From Ilyonectria destructans (lineage: Eukaryota; Ascomycota; Sordariomycetes; Hypocreales; Nectriaceae): a DNA stretch of 64,000 bases. Shown piece after piece: positions 33,457-44,439 of the stretch; positions within the stretch are counted from its first letter, which is position 1, and every line of letters begins with the position of its first letter. Location: contig JAHEWK010000022.1 in NCBI GenBank assembly GCA_020740775.1, positions 620,001-684,000 on the forward strand. Reading direction: 5' to 3'. The notes under the pieces are model-generated. The model made no database searches, was not told the DNA's origin, and saw nothing but the letters and a program-made list of their open reading frames with translations. The position numbers and the translations under genes were made by a program.

Positions 33457-34089
33457 TCAATAATTATGACCCAAGACTAACAAGCCATGTATCTTTTCCA
33501 TTCTTAAGTTCCGGTTGCTTCTGAAGACCCTCAAAATAGCAATATCGAGAGTCCATTTCCTCGACAATTTCTTGACTATTAAAAGAATCTCTCCTAGAGA
33601 CCCGCTTGTCGTTAATTTCCATATACTTAAGGTACCAGTAGCATTTTTTTCATGTATCTCTTCTTCATTGGTGCCTTCATCGGTGTCTTCTTCTTCATCG
33701 GTGTCTTCTTCATCAGTGTCTTCTTCTTCATCGGTGTCTTCTTCATCAGTGTCTTCTTCTTCATCAGTATCTTCTTCTTCATCGGTGTCTTCATCAGTAT
33801 CTAGTTCAAAAAGAATATAAACTGGCTCTTTGAATACTTCCTGCTTTAGATTTGCTTTACCAAAGCAACAAACTATGCCAGGGTCGCTACCATCTGCACG
33901 TGAAATTCGAGAAGAGGCCGCCGACGTAATAACCTTTTTAAGGTTCCGTCCAATTGGAGTTTTCGAATACCCATCTATAGCTTTTGGGCTATATTCGATA
34001 GTTGCAACTTTTTCCATGGCATCCTGCACCGGGTATGTAGAGCACCAACTAATATTTCGAAGAAGTTCGGTACACTGTTTATGGGCCAT
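33457..34089 (-). CDS. Hypothetical protein with acidic hexapeptide repeats
   Basis: A single 210-residue ORF with an ATG at 34,089. The N-terminal half (AIDGYSKTPIGRNLKKVI and SRISRADGSDPGIVCCFGK) looks like a structured, non-repetitive domain that I do not recognise. Residues of about 97-140 are tandem DTDEEE or DTDEED units. The C-terminal third is basic and hydrophobic. The start codon is about 100 bp from the opposite-strand transposase start at 34,191, with an AATTGACT array between them. No signal peptide or membrane helix was seen. Function is unknown. It could be a gene fragment, but the open frame across the non-repeat part supports coding. Confidence 0.5.
   Translation of the reverse strand: MAHKQCTELLRNISWCSTYPVQDAMEKVATIEYSPKAIDGYSKTPIGRNLKKVITSAASSRISRADGSDPGIVCCFGKANLKQEVFKEPVYILFELDTDEDTDEEEDTDEEEDTDEEDTDEEEDTDEEDTDEEEDTDEGTNEEEIHEKNATGTLSIWKLTTSGSLGEILLIVKKLSRKWTLDIAILRVFRSNRNLRMEKIHGLLVLGHNY
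33660..33805. repeat. Imperfect 15/18-bp coding repeat (DTDEEE units)
   Basis: Alternating tcttcttcatcggtgtc and tcttcatcagtgtc units on the + strand, in frame with the hypothetical protein above. Unit lengths are multiples of three. Confidence 0.85.
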
Positions 34090-34127
34090 ACTGTGATTAT
34101 ACAGTATACACCTGTTATATAGTTAGT

Positions 34128-34186
34128 TAATTGACTAATTGACTAATTGACTAATTGACTAATTGACTAATTGACTAACTAATTGA
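34128..34186. repeat. 8-bp tandem repeat AATTGACT, about seven units
   Basis: A perfect short array just upstream of the transposase ATG and between two divergent start codons. It could act as a promoter element or a subterminal repeat of the transposon. Confidence 0.85.
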
Positions 34187-34190
34187 GCAC

Positions 34191-35144
34191 ATGATACAGA
34201 GTAAGCTAGATGGCGAAAATGGGCTTACAGATAAAGACATCGCCGAAGTCAACCAATGTACCACCCGCACAGTACGCCACATCCGATCGAACATGCTTCT
34301 CTTCGGAGCAACGAAAGCCCCCTCGAACGGCGTCGGTCGACCTAAAACAATTTCTCCTCTCATGATGACTGCATTGCGTGCCGAACTCACCGTCATCTCT
34401 TGTATGAATATCCGTGAAATGGTCACCTTCCTTCATAAGGAGTTTGACGTCATTGTGTCAGAGTCTGCCATTAGCCGAGCTCTGAAAGAGGCGAAATGGT
34501 CTCACAAGGTGGCAAACGTTATTGCCAAGGAGCGCAACGAGGAGCTACGAGAGGAACATATCTACGAAAGATCCTTTTACTACTCCTATCAGATGGTTTT
34601 CGTAGACGAGTCTGGAAGCGATAGAAGTATCGGGACTAGAAACAAAGGCTGGGCTCCTGTTGGGGTCACGCCTGCTCAAGTCAAGCATTTCCACCGTGGA
34701 CAGAGACTCCAAATCCTGCCTGCCTATACCCAAGAGGGTGTTATTCATTTCCGAGTATATGATGGATCAACCGATGCTGAAATCTTTGAGGGTTTTATTG
34801 AGGAACTCTTGCCGTACTGTGGCAAATGGCCTGGCCCAAGATCCGTCCTGATCATGGACAATGCATCGTTTCACCACACGGAGAAAGTAACGCAGATGTG
34901 TCGAGATGCGGGCGTTGTATTGCTTTACCTTCCACCCTACTCTCCTGACTTTAACCCCATCGAGCGATTCTTTGGGGAACTCAAAAACTACATTAGAATG
35001 GTGTGGCAAGATTAGGTGAACCTCATTCAGCGAGATTTTCAGCTCTTCTTGGAAGAGTGCGTGGACGTGGTCGGCAGCCGAAAAGCCAGCGCGGAGGGTC
35101 ATTTTCGCTGGGCTGGGGTTGGTATCGAGGAACCACCAGAATAA
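34191..35144 (+). pseudogene. Tc1/mariner-type DDE transposase with one nonsense codon
   Basis: The ORF from 34,191 stays open to a TAG at 35,013-35,015. The same frame then continues for 42 codons with LIQRDFQLFLEECVDVVG and HFRWAGVGIEE, the usual family C-terminus, to a TAA at 35,142. Domains in order: a helix-turn-helix (LTDKDIAEVNQCTTRTVRHI); a second DNA-binding part starting GRPKTISP; and a DDE catalytic core with VFVDESGSD (first D), LIMDNASFHH (second D) and YSPDFNPIE (E). The spacing between second D and E is 34 residues (DD34E), as in Tc1/mariner. No clear terminal inverted repeats were found around it. It may be a recently inactivated element or an immobile derivative. Confidence 0.88.
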
Positions 35145-35162
35145 AATAGAGGCTCCGTACTT

Positions 35163-36189
35163 CTACAACGCAATAATATATTGATCAACGAAGGCTTCTA
35201 TGTCCTGAACCCAGCGGCGCGCCACGCCCTCTAACACCCCGTGGTCTATGTAAAACTGTGCATCATTGTCTTCATGAATAAGCTCAAGATCAAGGCCCCT
35301 TTCTAGCGAAAGGTCACGAGCCAGCTCGTAGTGGCTTTTTGGTTCCGTTCCGCTAACTTTTGAGCACTGCCACCTACAGTATGCCTCGACTGCATTGTCT
35401 CGCAGTCCAGGTACGCTGAACGAGGAGGACCTGGAAAATGACCCATCTGACAAACTCGGGGTAGATCTGTTTGAGCCATCTGCCGTAGCCTGGCCAGCAT
35501 AAGCTGGGATATAATTATTAATAACCATAGGCGCTGGACGGCCTGCTGGTTCGGAGCACGAGTCTTGTCTCTTGCGCTTACAATTTGCATGTTGTTGTTC
35601 CTCGGCAACAAGCTGCGTGCGAATGTCTTCTGGGACATCATCGTGTGTGTCGAGCTTACCACCCCCCTGTACGAGTCTGACAAGGGTTCTCAAGTGATGG
35701 CCTAAGAGTTTGTAATGCTTCTTGGTCCCGAGATCCTGCCAGCAATATGGTCCACGGTCGCACGGAGGTCCGGGGCATTTCATCACTCGGAAAACATGCT
35801 TCCAGGATGCAGGTACATCCAAAACAGCCTGCTCTGCATTGGATCGGATGTCCTGATCGGCAAGCCGAGGACCAGTAACCCCTCTTCCAGTGGTGCCCGT
35901 AGTCCTGTCGCTCTCCACATAGTGGAATGAGATGTTGATCTTCAGCCTCTTCCCGATGCGAAGTAGGTGGCTCCATGCATGCAGTTGTTTCTCTACGATT
36001 GGCCAATCGATTCCCAGCTCTTTGAAACGCTTGGCTATACAGGAGAGGCAAGCCGGTCGCGGCTTGCGCAAAGAGCCTTGAGGAACGAAGGTTGGCTATG
36101 GCAGTTTCAAGGTCAGTTGAGATGTGTTCGATGGAGACGTAAACGTCAAGTGCAAATATTGGCCTTGAATTGGGTGATGTTAGTGACAT
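35163..36189 (-). pseudogene. Fungal hypothetical gene with one-base frameshift, adjacent to Helitron
   Basis: The main frame (36,071 down to 35,163, about 300 residues) holds WPIVEKQLHAWSHLLRIGKR, a cysteine motif CPGPPCDRGPYCW, HYKLLGHHLRTLV, a charged low-complexity stretch and a C-terminal helix-rich region (VARRWVQDIEAFVDQY). The likely N-terminus MSLTSPNSRPIFALDVYVSI starts at 36,189 in another frame. The two join if one T is removed near 36,070 (CTCTTTGCG). I recall similar conserved proteins of unknown function in other ascomycetes, but not a named family. A diverged fragment of its N-terminus recurs at 40,600-40,870 beside the next Helitron copy, so it may belong to the mobile unit. 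Confidence 0.6.
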
Positions 36190-36499
36190 ATGTATCTGCG
36201 GGAGATGGGGTCCTTTCAAGGGTATGCTGGGAGTTGCGGCGCGCGACAAAGGGCAACGTCGGCAGTTGAGCAAGAGTCTGGGTTGTAGGCATACAGGAAG
36301 GGTTGTAGGTGGTTAAGGGGACGATTAGCGGACCGCTCGGATACTGCAGGAACCAATGCCGTATTAAGGAGCATAATCATCATCATCCAGAAGCGAAATC
36401 GTGCAACTAAAGAGAGTCCGACGCGGAAGCCTTGTGACCTACCGTCCGCCTGGAGTCATCGATGTCGAGAAGGCAGCAGTAGGATGAATAGTCCTGTGG

Positions 36500-37610
36500 C
36501 CAAGCCAAATGAAAGAGTTGCTCGCGGGAGCCTGCTCACGGTCAGTAGGGGATGGAGTCGACGGGAATGATGTAAGTGTGTCGGAGAGGGGACAGGGAGA
36601 TGACACGGTAGGGAGCGGAGTAGATGTGGTAGCGGCTGCGGAAACGGAGCACAGCGCACGACGCGAGAGATTCGGACGTTTGTCAACATACCAGTCACCG
36701 GCAAACGCAGCATCAAAATTCCGGCCGATTCTATCCAAGCAACCCGTGGTTGAAGAGACCGTATGGAGACAGCATGCGGAAGCAATTGCAAGGTTGTTAC
36801 CCAAGAGACCTCTGCGAGGTGGTCTGCGTCCAAACAGATCACGGAAGTCTCATGATACGGCCAACAGTGGAGGTTCCGCGCAACATCAGCCACCGAGTCA
36901 GCTTCAAAGTCAACACCGGAGAGACGAGGCTATGGATTCGAGGCAGCCTCGGCGGCAGGGAAAGAGAAACTGCAATAGCAGTCGAGATGAGCCTCCGAGT
37001 AAACAAATTCGAGCCGGAACCCGAAGGCAAAGGAGAAGGGAACTGCAGGCCGAAGACCTGGCGAGCGTGTTGCGCTTCTTGGAGGAGGACTTTGCCGTGA
37101 AGGAGAGACTGTCCAACGAGCAGACGTGGTGCACGCCAGTACCGCACGAGAGAAAGGTGTCGACCGTGCGAGATTTTTACCAGGCGTTCCACGATGCGAG
37201 CACCTTGCCGATACGGACCTGCATGCTGTGCTACCGTAAGCGGACGGGAAAAGAGTTGAGAGAGGTGACCTGGGACTGATGGATGTCGAGCCGCGTCGAA
37301 AAGGGGGACGGCTCGCCATTTTCATGTCGAAGTTGCTTTCCCGTGGGAGAACGTATCTTGGGCTGTGCGGAGTGTATGCGTTGCCTGAGGCGGGGTGGCC
37401 TGTCGCCAGCGGCCCAACTTCACGGCCGCCTTGGCTGTGAGCACATGATTCCGGACGAGCTCAAGGGCCTCACACTGGTCGAGGAGAAGCTCATCGCGCT
37501 GAATTCGTGTTATGGATTTGTCACGAGGTACAGCATTCCCGGTGGCCAGAGGCAGAGTCTGAGGTATCCGAGGCATGTCAAAGGCCACATCATGGTGTGT
37601 CGACGACGAA
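36500..37610 (+). pseudogene. Helitron copy A, N-terminal part (DUF6570-like region)
   Basis: From about 36,985 the + strand encodes LQAEDLASVLRFLEEDFAVK, a CMLCYRKR zinc-finger-like cluster, then CGAECM-type cysteines, LGCEHMIPDELKGL, and RYPRHVKGHI at 37,590. This matches the N-terminal region found before the Helitron_like_N domain in fungal Helitron proteins. A TGA at 37,277-37,279 interrupts it where copy C (44,930) has a glutamine codon. At about 37,600 the sequence jumps directly to a later part of the protein, so the Helitron_like_N and Rep regions are deleted. Conserved coding continues from an upstream serine- and arginine-rich leader (36,509 on). Confidence 0.75.
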
Positions 37611-40600
37611 GACGGTACAAAAAACAAGACGCGACAGTTTCTGATGAGAGTGGCGAACCGTATATTCACGGAGCGGCCTCTATCGCAAGTCGAAGTCATT
37701 GCCCATCTTCTAGCGTACCCGAGCGAGTTCACGAACAGTAGCGCCTGGGCGTACCTAAACGTATCTCTGCTCTACTGACACGTCTTCTGACGGTGGCGGC
37801 ATCTGCGGCAAGAGAGCGGCGTCGCGGTCGCGGACGGTTTTGTGGACGAGTCGATTGTCGTGGAAGAAGCAGGCCAGAGAATTAGCTTCGCTGAGGGGTA
37901 TCGTCATCGTGGTGATGTCCTGAGAGGTCTGTGCCTATATGACTACGTTTCACTTGTCAGGCTGAAACGTGTTGGCGAGGACGAAAGCTCAGGTGCCTGG
38001 GGAGAGGTGCCGTTCGAGAGCTATTGGACGCCTGGCAGACAATGGGTGCAGGTGCTGAGACGGCCGGGCAAGCATGCCGTTGTCTGCCTTGACGGCTATC
38101 TGAGCAAAGATTTTGACCAAGACGACGGAGAGTCGTGCCATCGTACGTATGTCCGGGGACGACTCGACCGAAAAGGGGTTGAAAGAGACTGACTCTCATA
38201 CTGCAGAGCAGCCGTGCAGCACCTTGCCCTGTTTGTGCCGTGGGAGTCCTTCCTGGGTGAAGAACGAGACGACATCAACGACATATGGGCGCGGGCACGA
38301 GAGGCGCTGCATCCTAGAATCTCATGCCTCGTCGATAACGCGCAACTGCTTCGGCGGTCCGCCGAAGACGCAAAACGGGACGCTAAGCAATGGGCATCCT
38401 CATCCGGCGGCGGCGAACCCGCGGGCGCCCATGTGGAGGAGGCGGGAGCGGGCCAGGCGGATGAAGAGGCGGCATCGGCGTACCAGTCCGATAACGTTGG
38501 AAACGCAACGCGTCTTATCGATGTTGTCAGAAGCGCGGTTGGTGCGAACCAGATCACGGCGGGATCGCGGGAGCTCACAGCAGTGATGCAGCAGCTCTGC
38601 CGCTTCCAGCATTCAGCGCTATCCTCGACGGCAGAACTTCACGCCACCATAACACCCGAACGGGGGGAAAGACGCATAACCATGCCCGGTCGGGTGTTTT
38701 CCGGGGCCGCAGTACTGCCGCAGGATCAGGTCAAGGCCATAAAGTCACAGCAGATATGTGCTTCCAAAGAGAGGGTGAGAATGATCCACGGCATACAAAA
38801 TATGGCCGCAGCCCATGGAACTGATCGTAGTGCAGCGGCGCGGAGCGTGCTCGCCGGTTTCGGGGACGGGGACATTCAAGTGACGGCGGCAGACTTGGAA
38901 GAGACGGTAGACGACGCAGATCCGAGGGTAGAAGTCCGGTTCGGCCCATCAACCTCTTTCCTCGAGGCTGGTAAGGTTTTGGTAGCACGATTGACATTGA
39001 ACAAGAGACAGGCGATCGCTTTCTTATAATATGCGCCAGCTCGACCTGATAAATCGAGAGAGAACGGCGACATTGGTCAGCTCTGCCAGTTCGTCGGCGG
39101 CGAAGGTGGGACTGGCAAGTCGCGAGTCATCGAGGCACTCGTGGAGCTTTTCGCTAAGAAGGGCCTTTCCCATCGTCTGCTGATCACGGCGACGTCAGGG
39201 ACGGCCGCAGCAGGCATCAATGGCATCACGATCCACTCCGCATGCGGGTTCTCGAAGGACCAAGGGACGGGTGCGAACACGACGAAGAAAGACTTAGACG
39301 GCGTCCGGCTGCCGAAACACGCGGAGACATTCGTCCACGGCCAATCGCGAATGGACTGGCAGGACAAAGACCTGCTAGTCATTGATGAGGTGAGCATGCT
39401 CGGGGCGCGGACGTTGCACGCGGTGAACGAGCAGCTCTGCCGGCTCCGCGGATCGCAGCAAGATTTCGGGGGGATCCCCATCATTCTCTTTTGCGGAGAC
39501 TTCCACCAGTTCCGCCCAGTCCAAGAGAGGTCGATTCTGCTCCCCAGCGTGGCTGTGTCGTGGGACGAAGACAACTCATTCAGGGCCGAGCAACGGCACC
39601 AGCATGACAAGGCGCACGCGCTGTGGAAAAAATTCACGACGGTCGTCATGCTGGACGAACAAATGCGCGCCGCTGGGGATCCGGAACTGCAGAGGCTGTT
39701 GAAGCGAATACGATTGGGCGTGCAGGACCGGACGGATTCGGACCTCCTCAAATCGAGATGCTATCGGGAGGATAGAAGGATCCCGTGGGAGACGGGCATT
39801 ACCGTGGTGACGCCGTTGAATAGGAATCGGTGGAACCTGAACATGGAGGCCACATTGTCGTTCCAGTTCCAGCAGCGGTCGATGATGCGAATCTTCATAT
39901 CCGAGCACAGATGGAAGGACGGCCTGCCGACCGAGGAAGAAGCCATCATGATTCTGAACCAGGGCGACGATAGCGCGATACCGGTGCCGGCCGTCTTCAT
40001 GTTCGTACCGGGGATGCCGGTCGTCGTGAATTACAACACCCACCAGGGGCTGAAGCTGGTCAACGGTGCCAGTTACACGGCGGTGGAGGTCGTTCTTGAC
40101 AAGGCGCACCCGGGCCATCGGGTCTCGGCCGACATGACGGTCCACTTCGGGACGCCGGCGAGGATAATCCTGGAGTCGGAGACGACTAAAGATATCCGCT
40201 TCGTCGGGATGCCGCCAGGCACGATCCTCCTGACGCCCATGAGCATCAGGATTCCATGTCAGCGGAAGCGGCCGTGGCAGAAGAACGATGTCAGCCGAAA
40301 GGGTCTGCCGTGCGCGGCGGCTTTTGCGTGCACCGACTACAAAGTGCAGGGCAGGACGCTCGAGCGCGTAGCTCTGGAGCTGCGGCGGACGCGGACGACA
40401 AACGTCAACGGACGCGTCGTCCCCTCGCACTGCGACCCGTACAGCCTGTACGTGCAGCTGTCGCGTTGCCGGACGCTGGACGGCATCATGCTCGTGTCCA
40501 AGGTGCGGGAGAGAGACCTGGTAGGCAAGAGGGTCCCCCAAGAAATGACTGCAGCGCAGGCGAGACTGGGGGAACTGAGCGACAGGACGGTTGAGGAGGC

Positions 40601-40703
40601 GTTATTTGAAGTTTGTCATATTTGCAGTTTGCCATTTGCCAGGCAGTGTTGGAAACGGAGACGCAAAGGCCAAGTGCAAAAATGTTGGTTTTGGATTGAG
40701 TGA
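37611..40703 (+). pseudogene. Helitron copy A, central region and PIF1-like helicase
   Basis: After the deletion come RQFLMRVANRIFTERPLSQ, YDYVSLVRLKRV (37,940) and the linker WESFLGEERDDINDIWARA (38,250). The helicase follows: Walker A GGEGGTGKS at 39,096-39,122; motif Ia ITATSGTAAAGINGITIHSA; Walker B LLVIDEVSMLGARTLH; motif III LFCGDFHQFRPV; LDEQMRAAGD; motif V CTDYKVQGRTL; and motif VI YVQLSRCRTLDGI. A frameshift and stop at 39,029-39,060 separate the linker from Walker A, where copy B is intact. Frame changes also occur near 37,780 and 38,190. The helicase ORF itself (39,141-40,703) is fully open. The end after about 40,600 is non-Helitron sequence. Confidence 0.85.
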
Positions 40704-40870
40704 TGTTGGCCATATGGGATGTATAGGTTATGTGCTTGGGGAGACGGGCCGTCTCAGGGTATCCGACAGCCTCCTTGAGGTGGTGTAGGAAGTGAGGGTT
40801 CATGAAGAATGCGGGGTTTGGGTCATGAGCAAGATCGATTTGGCGGAAGTGATCTATGTCAAATGTCACA
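40600..40870 (-). pseudogene. N-terminal fragment of the Helitron-adjacent hypothetical gene
   Basis: On the minus strand, HMANITQSKTNIFALGLCVSV (40,620-40,760) aligns with HMSLTSPNSRPIFALDVYVSI at 36,130-36,190. The DNA also matches: agtgcaaa followed by a gagtgatgtt-like stretch in both. Only the first about 40 codons plus upstream sequence are present. It lies between the helicase of copy A and the truncated start of copy B, in the same orientation relative to B as the longer gene has to A. Confidence 0.55.
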
Positions 40871-40914
40871 AGTGAGATGTGACTCTAGGGGATGGAGCAG
40901 TGTAGACGCAGAGT

Positions 40915-43900
40915 GCCCGGTATCCGAAGCATACCAAGGGCCACATCACGGTGTTTCCGAATAATGTGCAGGAGCTAGCCACCAAAGTGCTCCCTCGCCC
41001 ACTCGTGCAAGTTATGGAAGAGATCCATGTCTCGTGGCAGGGTGAGGAGAAGCCAGCGCCAAGCGACCTGTCCGGTTTATTGTCGGTGAGGCGACGAGTC
41101 GTTGAGAGGGCGCTCGTCTGGCTGAAGAAGAACAACCCGCATTACGCCGAGATCGAGATTGACGCGGCGGAGATGGAGAGCTGGGGCGCGTCGCCGCATG
41201 GGGTGCCGCCGCTGGTGTACGATCGGATGGAACGGAATGAGCCAACGGCATGGGAAAAAAACGCGAACGGCGCAAGTTGTTCCCCCAACGGAGCGTGGCA
41301 TGGACGACGAGGGATCGTTGGATGTGGAGAAGCTTTTGTTTGCCTGCAATGCTGTGAACGGGGATGCGGCGGCCGGGGGAGCCAAAGCGGGCCCGACAAC
41401 ACGAGTGGAATCGGCGGAGAGACGGCCAGGGCTTGCTGACGGATGTGAGCCATATATTCACGTTTCTCGGGGCGACGAATTCGCCGACTCATTTGATGCC
41501 TCGTTCTTTGCGAAGACGTTCCTGCAGCCTATGTCCAGAGAAAGCCACTTGAGTATGTCTTCTCCGAGGTGCTGTATGGCCCTAGCTAGGCATGTCATTG
41601 AAGATGCAGCAGTCGAGCGGGTGCCAAGCTGACAGATGAGGTAGGACCTGGACCAGACCTGGACCAGGAGGCCATTGCGCCCTCGAAGCGGAACGGTCGG
41701 CGACATTGGACATTTCCTCTCTGCTTGACAACAGGGAGCAATTTTCGGCCGCATTTGATGAGGAAGCAAATTTCTGTGCCGGTGCGACACAGATCCATAC
41801 TCATAGCCCAACTTGTGTCAAGTACTCCTTGTGCAAGGGCAAAGGAAGAGCAAAGAAGCGTGGCCTTTGCCGATTCCAGGCGCCATGGAGACTGGTCGAA
41901 AAAGACAGCCTTCACGGCAGACGGCGTGTTGCAGGTCCGAAAGAGGCATACCATGGTGAATCGGTGGAACAAGGCCATGGCCGTGGGGCTTCGCCACAAC
42001 CATGACATCTCCTTCGTAGCGACGCAGCGGAAGACCATGGCCCTCGTCTTTATATCACAAATTACGCGACCAAGGTAGAGGACCCGGTGTGGAAGCGCGT
42101 CGCTACCGCAGCAGAACTGCTGCCTGTCCCCTCAGCTGGCGGTGGAACGACCGATGGTGGAGAGGATCATGGAGATGACGGTGCCGGTGATGCTGGTACC
42201 AGGAACACGACGCGGCAATTCTTGATGACGGTGGCGAATCGCATATTCACAGGGCGATCTCTGTCGCAGGTCGAAGTCATTGTCTCTCTGCTCTACTGGC
42301 ACGTCTTGAAGGTGGCGACACCTTGGGCAAGAGAATGGTACAGCGTTTGCGGATAGTCCCGTGGACGAGTCGATCGTCGTGGAAGAAGCGGGTGAGAGAA
42401 TCAGCTATGTTGAAGCATATCATCACCGGGGAGAGGTCTTGCGAGGCCTGTGTCTCTATGATTATGTGTCGCTCGTCAAGCTCAGGCGCAACGACGAGGA
42501 TGATGCGGCTGCCTCTTAGGGAGAGGTGCCATTCGAGTGCGTGGGCGCTTGGAAGAGGCTGGTTGCAGGTGCTGAGACGGCCGCCAGCGTCTGCCTTGAT
42601 GGCTACCTGAGCAAGGATTTCGACGAAGACAATGAAGGGTCGTGCCATCGGAGGTTCGTCTAGCAACTATTCCGCCGAAACGTGTCGGGGGAGGAACTAA
42701 CTCTCCTGGTGAAGGGCAGCCGTGCAGCATCTAGCGCTATTTGTGCCGTGGGAGTCATTCCTGTGCGAACAAACGGACGACATCAACAGCATTTGGGCGC
42801 GGGCTCGAGAGGCACTTCCTTCCAGAGTATCATGCCTCGTCGATAGTGTGCAGCTGCTTCGGCGGTCGGCCGAAGGCGCGAAACCGACGCCAGGCAATGG
42901 GCAGCCTCAGCCGGCGACGGTGGCTTCACGGCCGCACGTGCCGGTGAGGAAGGAGGAGGCGAGGCGGGTGAAGAGGCCGCATCGGTGTACCAGTCTGACA
43001 GCATCGGTAACGCAACGCGTCTGATTGACGTCGTGAGAAGTGCAGTAGGCCCCAACCAGATCACTGCCGGTTCGCCGGAGCTCATGGCAACAATGGAGCA
43101 ACTCTGTCGCTTCCAGCACTCAGCACTGAGCTCGACTGCTGAGCTCCAGGCCACCATAATGACCGAACGAGGAGAAATATGGATAAGCAGACCAGGATGG
43201 GCATTTTCCAAGACCGTTATACCACCGCAAGATCAGGTCAAGGCCATCAAGTCGCGGCAGATATGTGCCTCTAGAGAGAGGGAACGAATGATCCAGGGCA
43301 TACAAAATATGGCCGCGGCCCATAAAACTGACCACGGTGCGGCGGTGCGAAGCGTGCTGACTGGTTTCGGCGAGGAGGATATTCAAATGACGGCAGCGGA
43401 TTTGGAAGAAGAGACAGCAGGCGAGGCAGGTCCAGGCATGGAAGTCGACTTTAGTGCATCAACGACCTTCCTTGAGGCAGGTAAGGCTCTGGCAGTGCGG
43501 TTCACGTTGAACAAGAGGCAGACAATCGCCTTCCTCATCATATGCCGCCAGCTCGATTCGATACAACGTAGCGGCAGAGGCGATGTCGGTCAGCTCTGCG
43601 AATATGTTGGTGGAGAAGGTGGAACCGGCAAGTCACGAGTCATCGAAGTACTCGTTGAGCTCTTTGCATCGAACGGTATTTCGAACCGCCTACTGATCAC
43701 GGCGACGTCGGGGACTGCCGCAGCGCAGATCAACGGCATCACGATCCGTTCCGCCTGTGGGTTCTCCAAGGACCAAGCGGCGGGCGCGAACACGGCCAAG
43801 GATCTCGACGGTATGCGACTGTCGAAACAGGCTGAGCGGTTTGTCCATGGCCAGTCTCGGATGGACTGGCAGGAGAAAGACGTGCTCGTCATCGACGAAG

Positions 43901-44430
43901 TGAGCATGCTGGGAGCTCGGACGCTACACGCGGCGAACGAGCAGCTCTGCAGGCTGCGTGGATCGCAACTGGATTTCGGAGGGATCCCCATCGTCCTCTT
44001 CTGCGGAGACTTCCACCAGTTCCGTCCGATGCAAGAGAGGTCGATCCTGCTGCCGAGCGTAGCCGTCTCGTGGGACGAAGACAACTCGTTCAAGGTCGAA
44101 CAACGGCACCAGCATGATAAGGCGCACGCGTTGTGGAAGAAGTTCACGACGGTCGTCATGCTAGACGAACAAGTGCGCGCCGCCGGAGATGCGGAATTGC
44201 AGAGACTGCTAAAGCGGATCCGGTCGGGCGTGCAAGACCGCACGGATTCGGACCTCCTCAAATCGAGATGCTACCGGTAAGGCAGGTGGATCCCGTGGGA
44301 AACGGGCATCACTGTGGTGACGCCGCTGAACATGGAGGCGACCTTATCGTTCCAGATCCAGCAGCGGTCGATGGTGCGGATCTTCTTATCCGAGCATCGG
44401 CGCGGAAGGCCTATAACCAGGTCAAGGCCT
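40915..44430 (+). pseudogene. Helitron copy B, 5' and 3' truncated
   Basis: It begins at KHTKGHITVFPNNVQELATK (40,930), the very point after which copy A is deleted. It continues with WLKKNNPHYAEIEID, a Helitron_like_N fragment (YIHVSRGDEFADSFDASFFAKTF near 41,450), then the post-Rep segment (WRLVEK, GVLQVRKRHTMVNRWNKAM, NHDISFVATQRK near 41,900-42,030). RQFLMTVANRIFTGRSL and the helicase follow, with Walker A GGEGGTGKS at 43,610-43,635, DEVSMLGARTLH, FCGDFHQFRPM and LDEQVRAAGD. A TAA at 44,278-44,280 follows CYR, and homology ends after FLSEHR near 44,400, so motifs V and VI are lost. The 42,985-44,280 frame is open and free of the frameshift seen in copy A. Confidence 0.85.
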
Positions 44431-44439
44431 CGGAGTGAC

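Noticed and set aside
32828..33460. 210-codon minus-strand ORF
   Set aside because: Low complexity, no motifs, overlapped by ORFs on other frames with no preference.
39576..40541. 321-codon ORF antisense to the Helitron helicase
   Set aside because: A shadow of the conserved helicase on the + strand; composition rich in R, H and P as expected of a GC-rich antisense frame.
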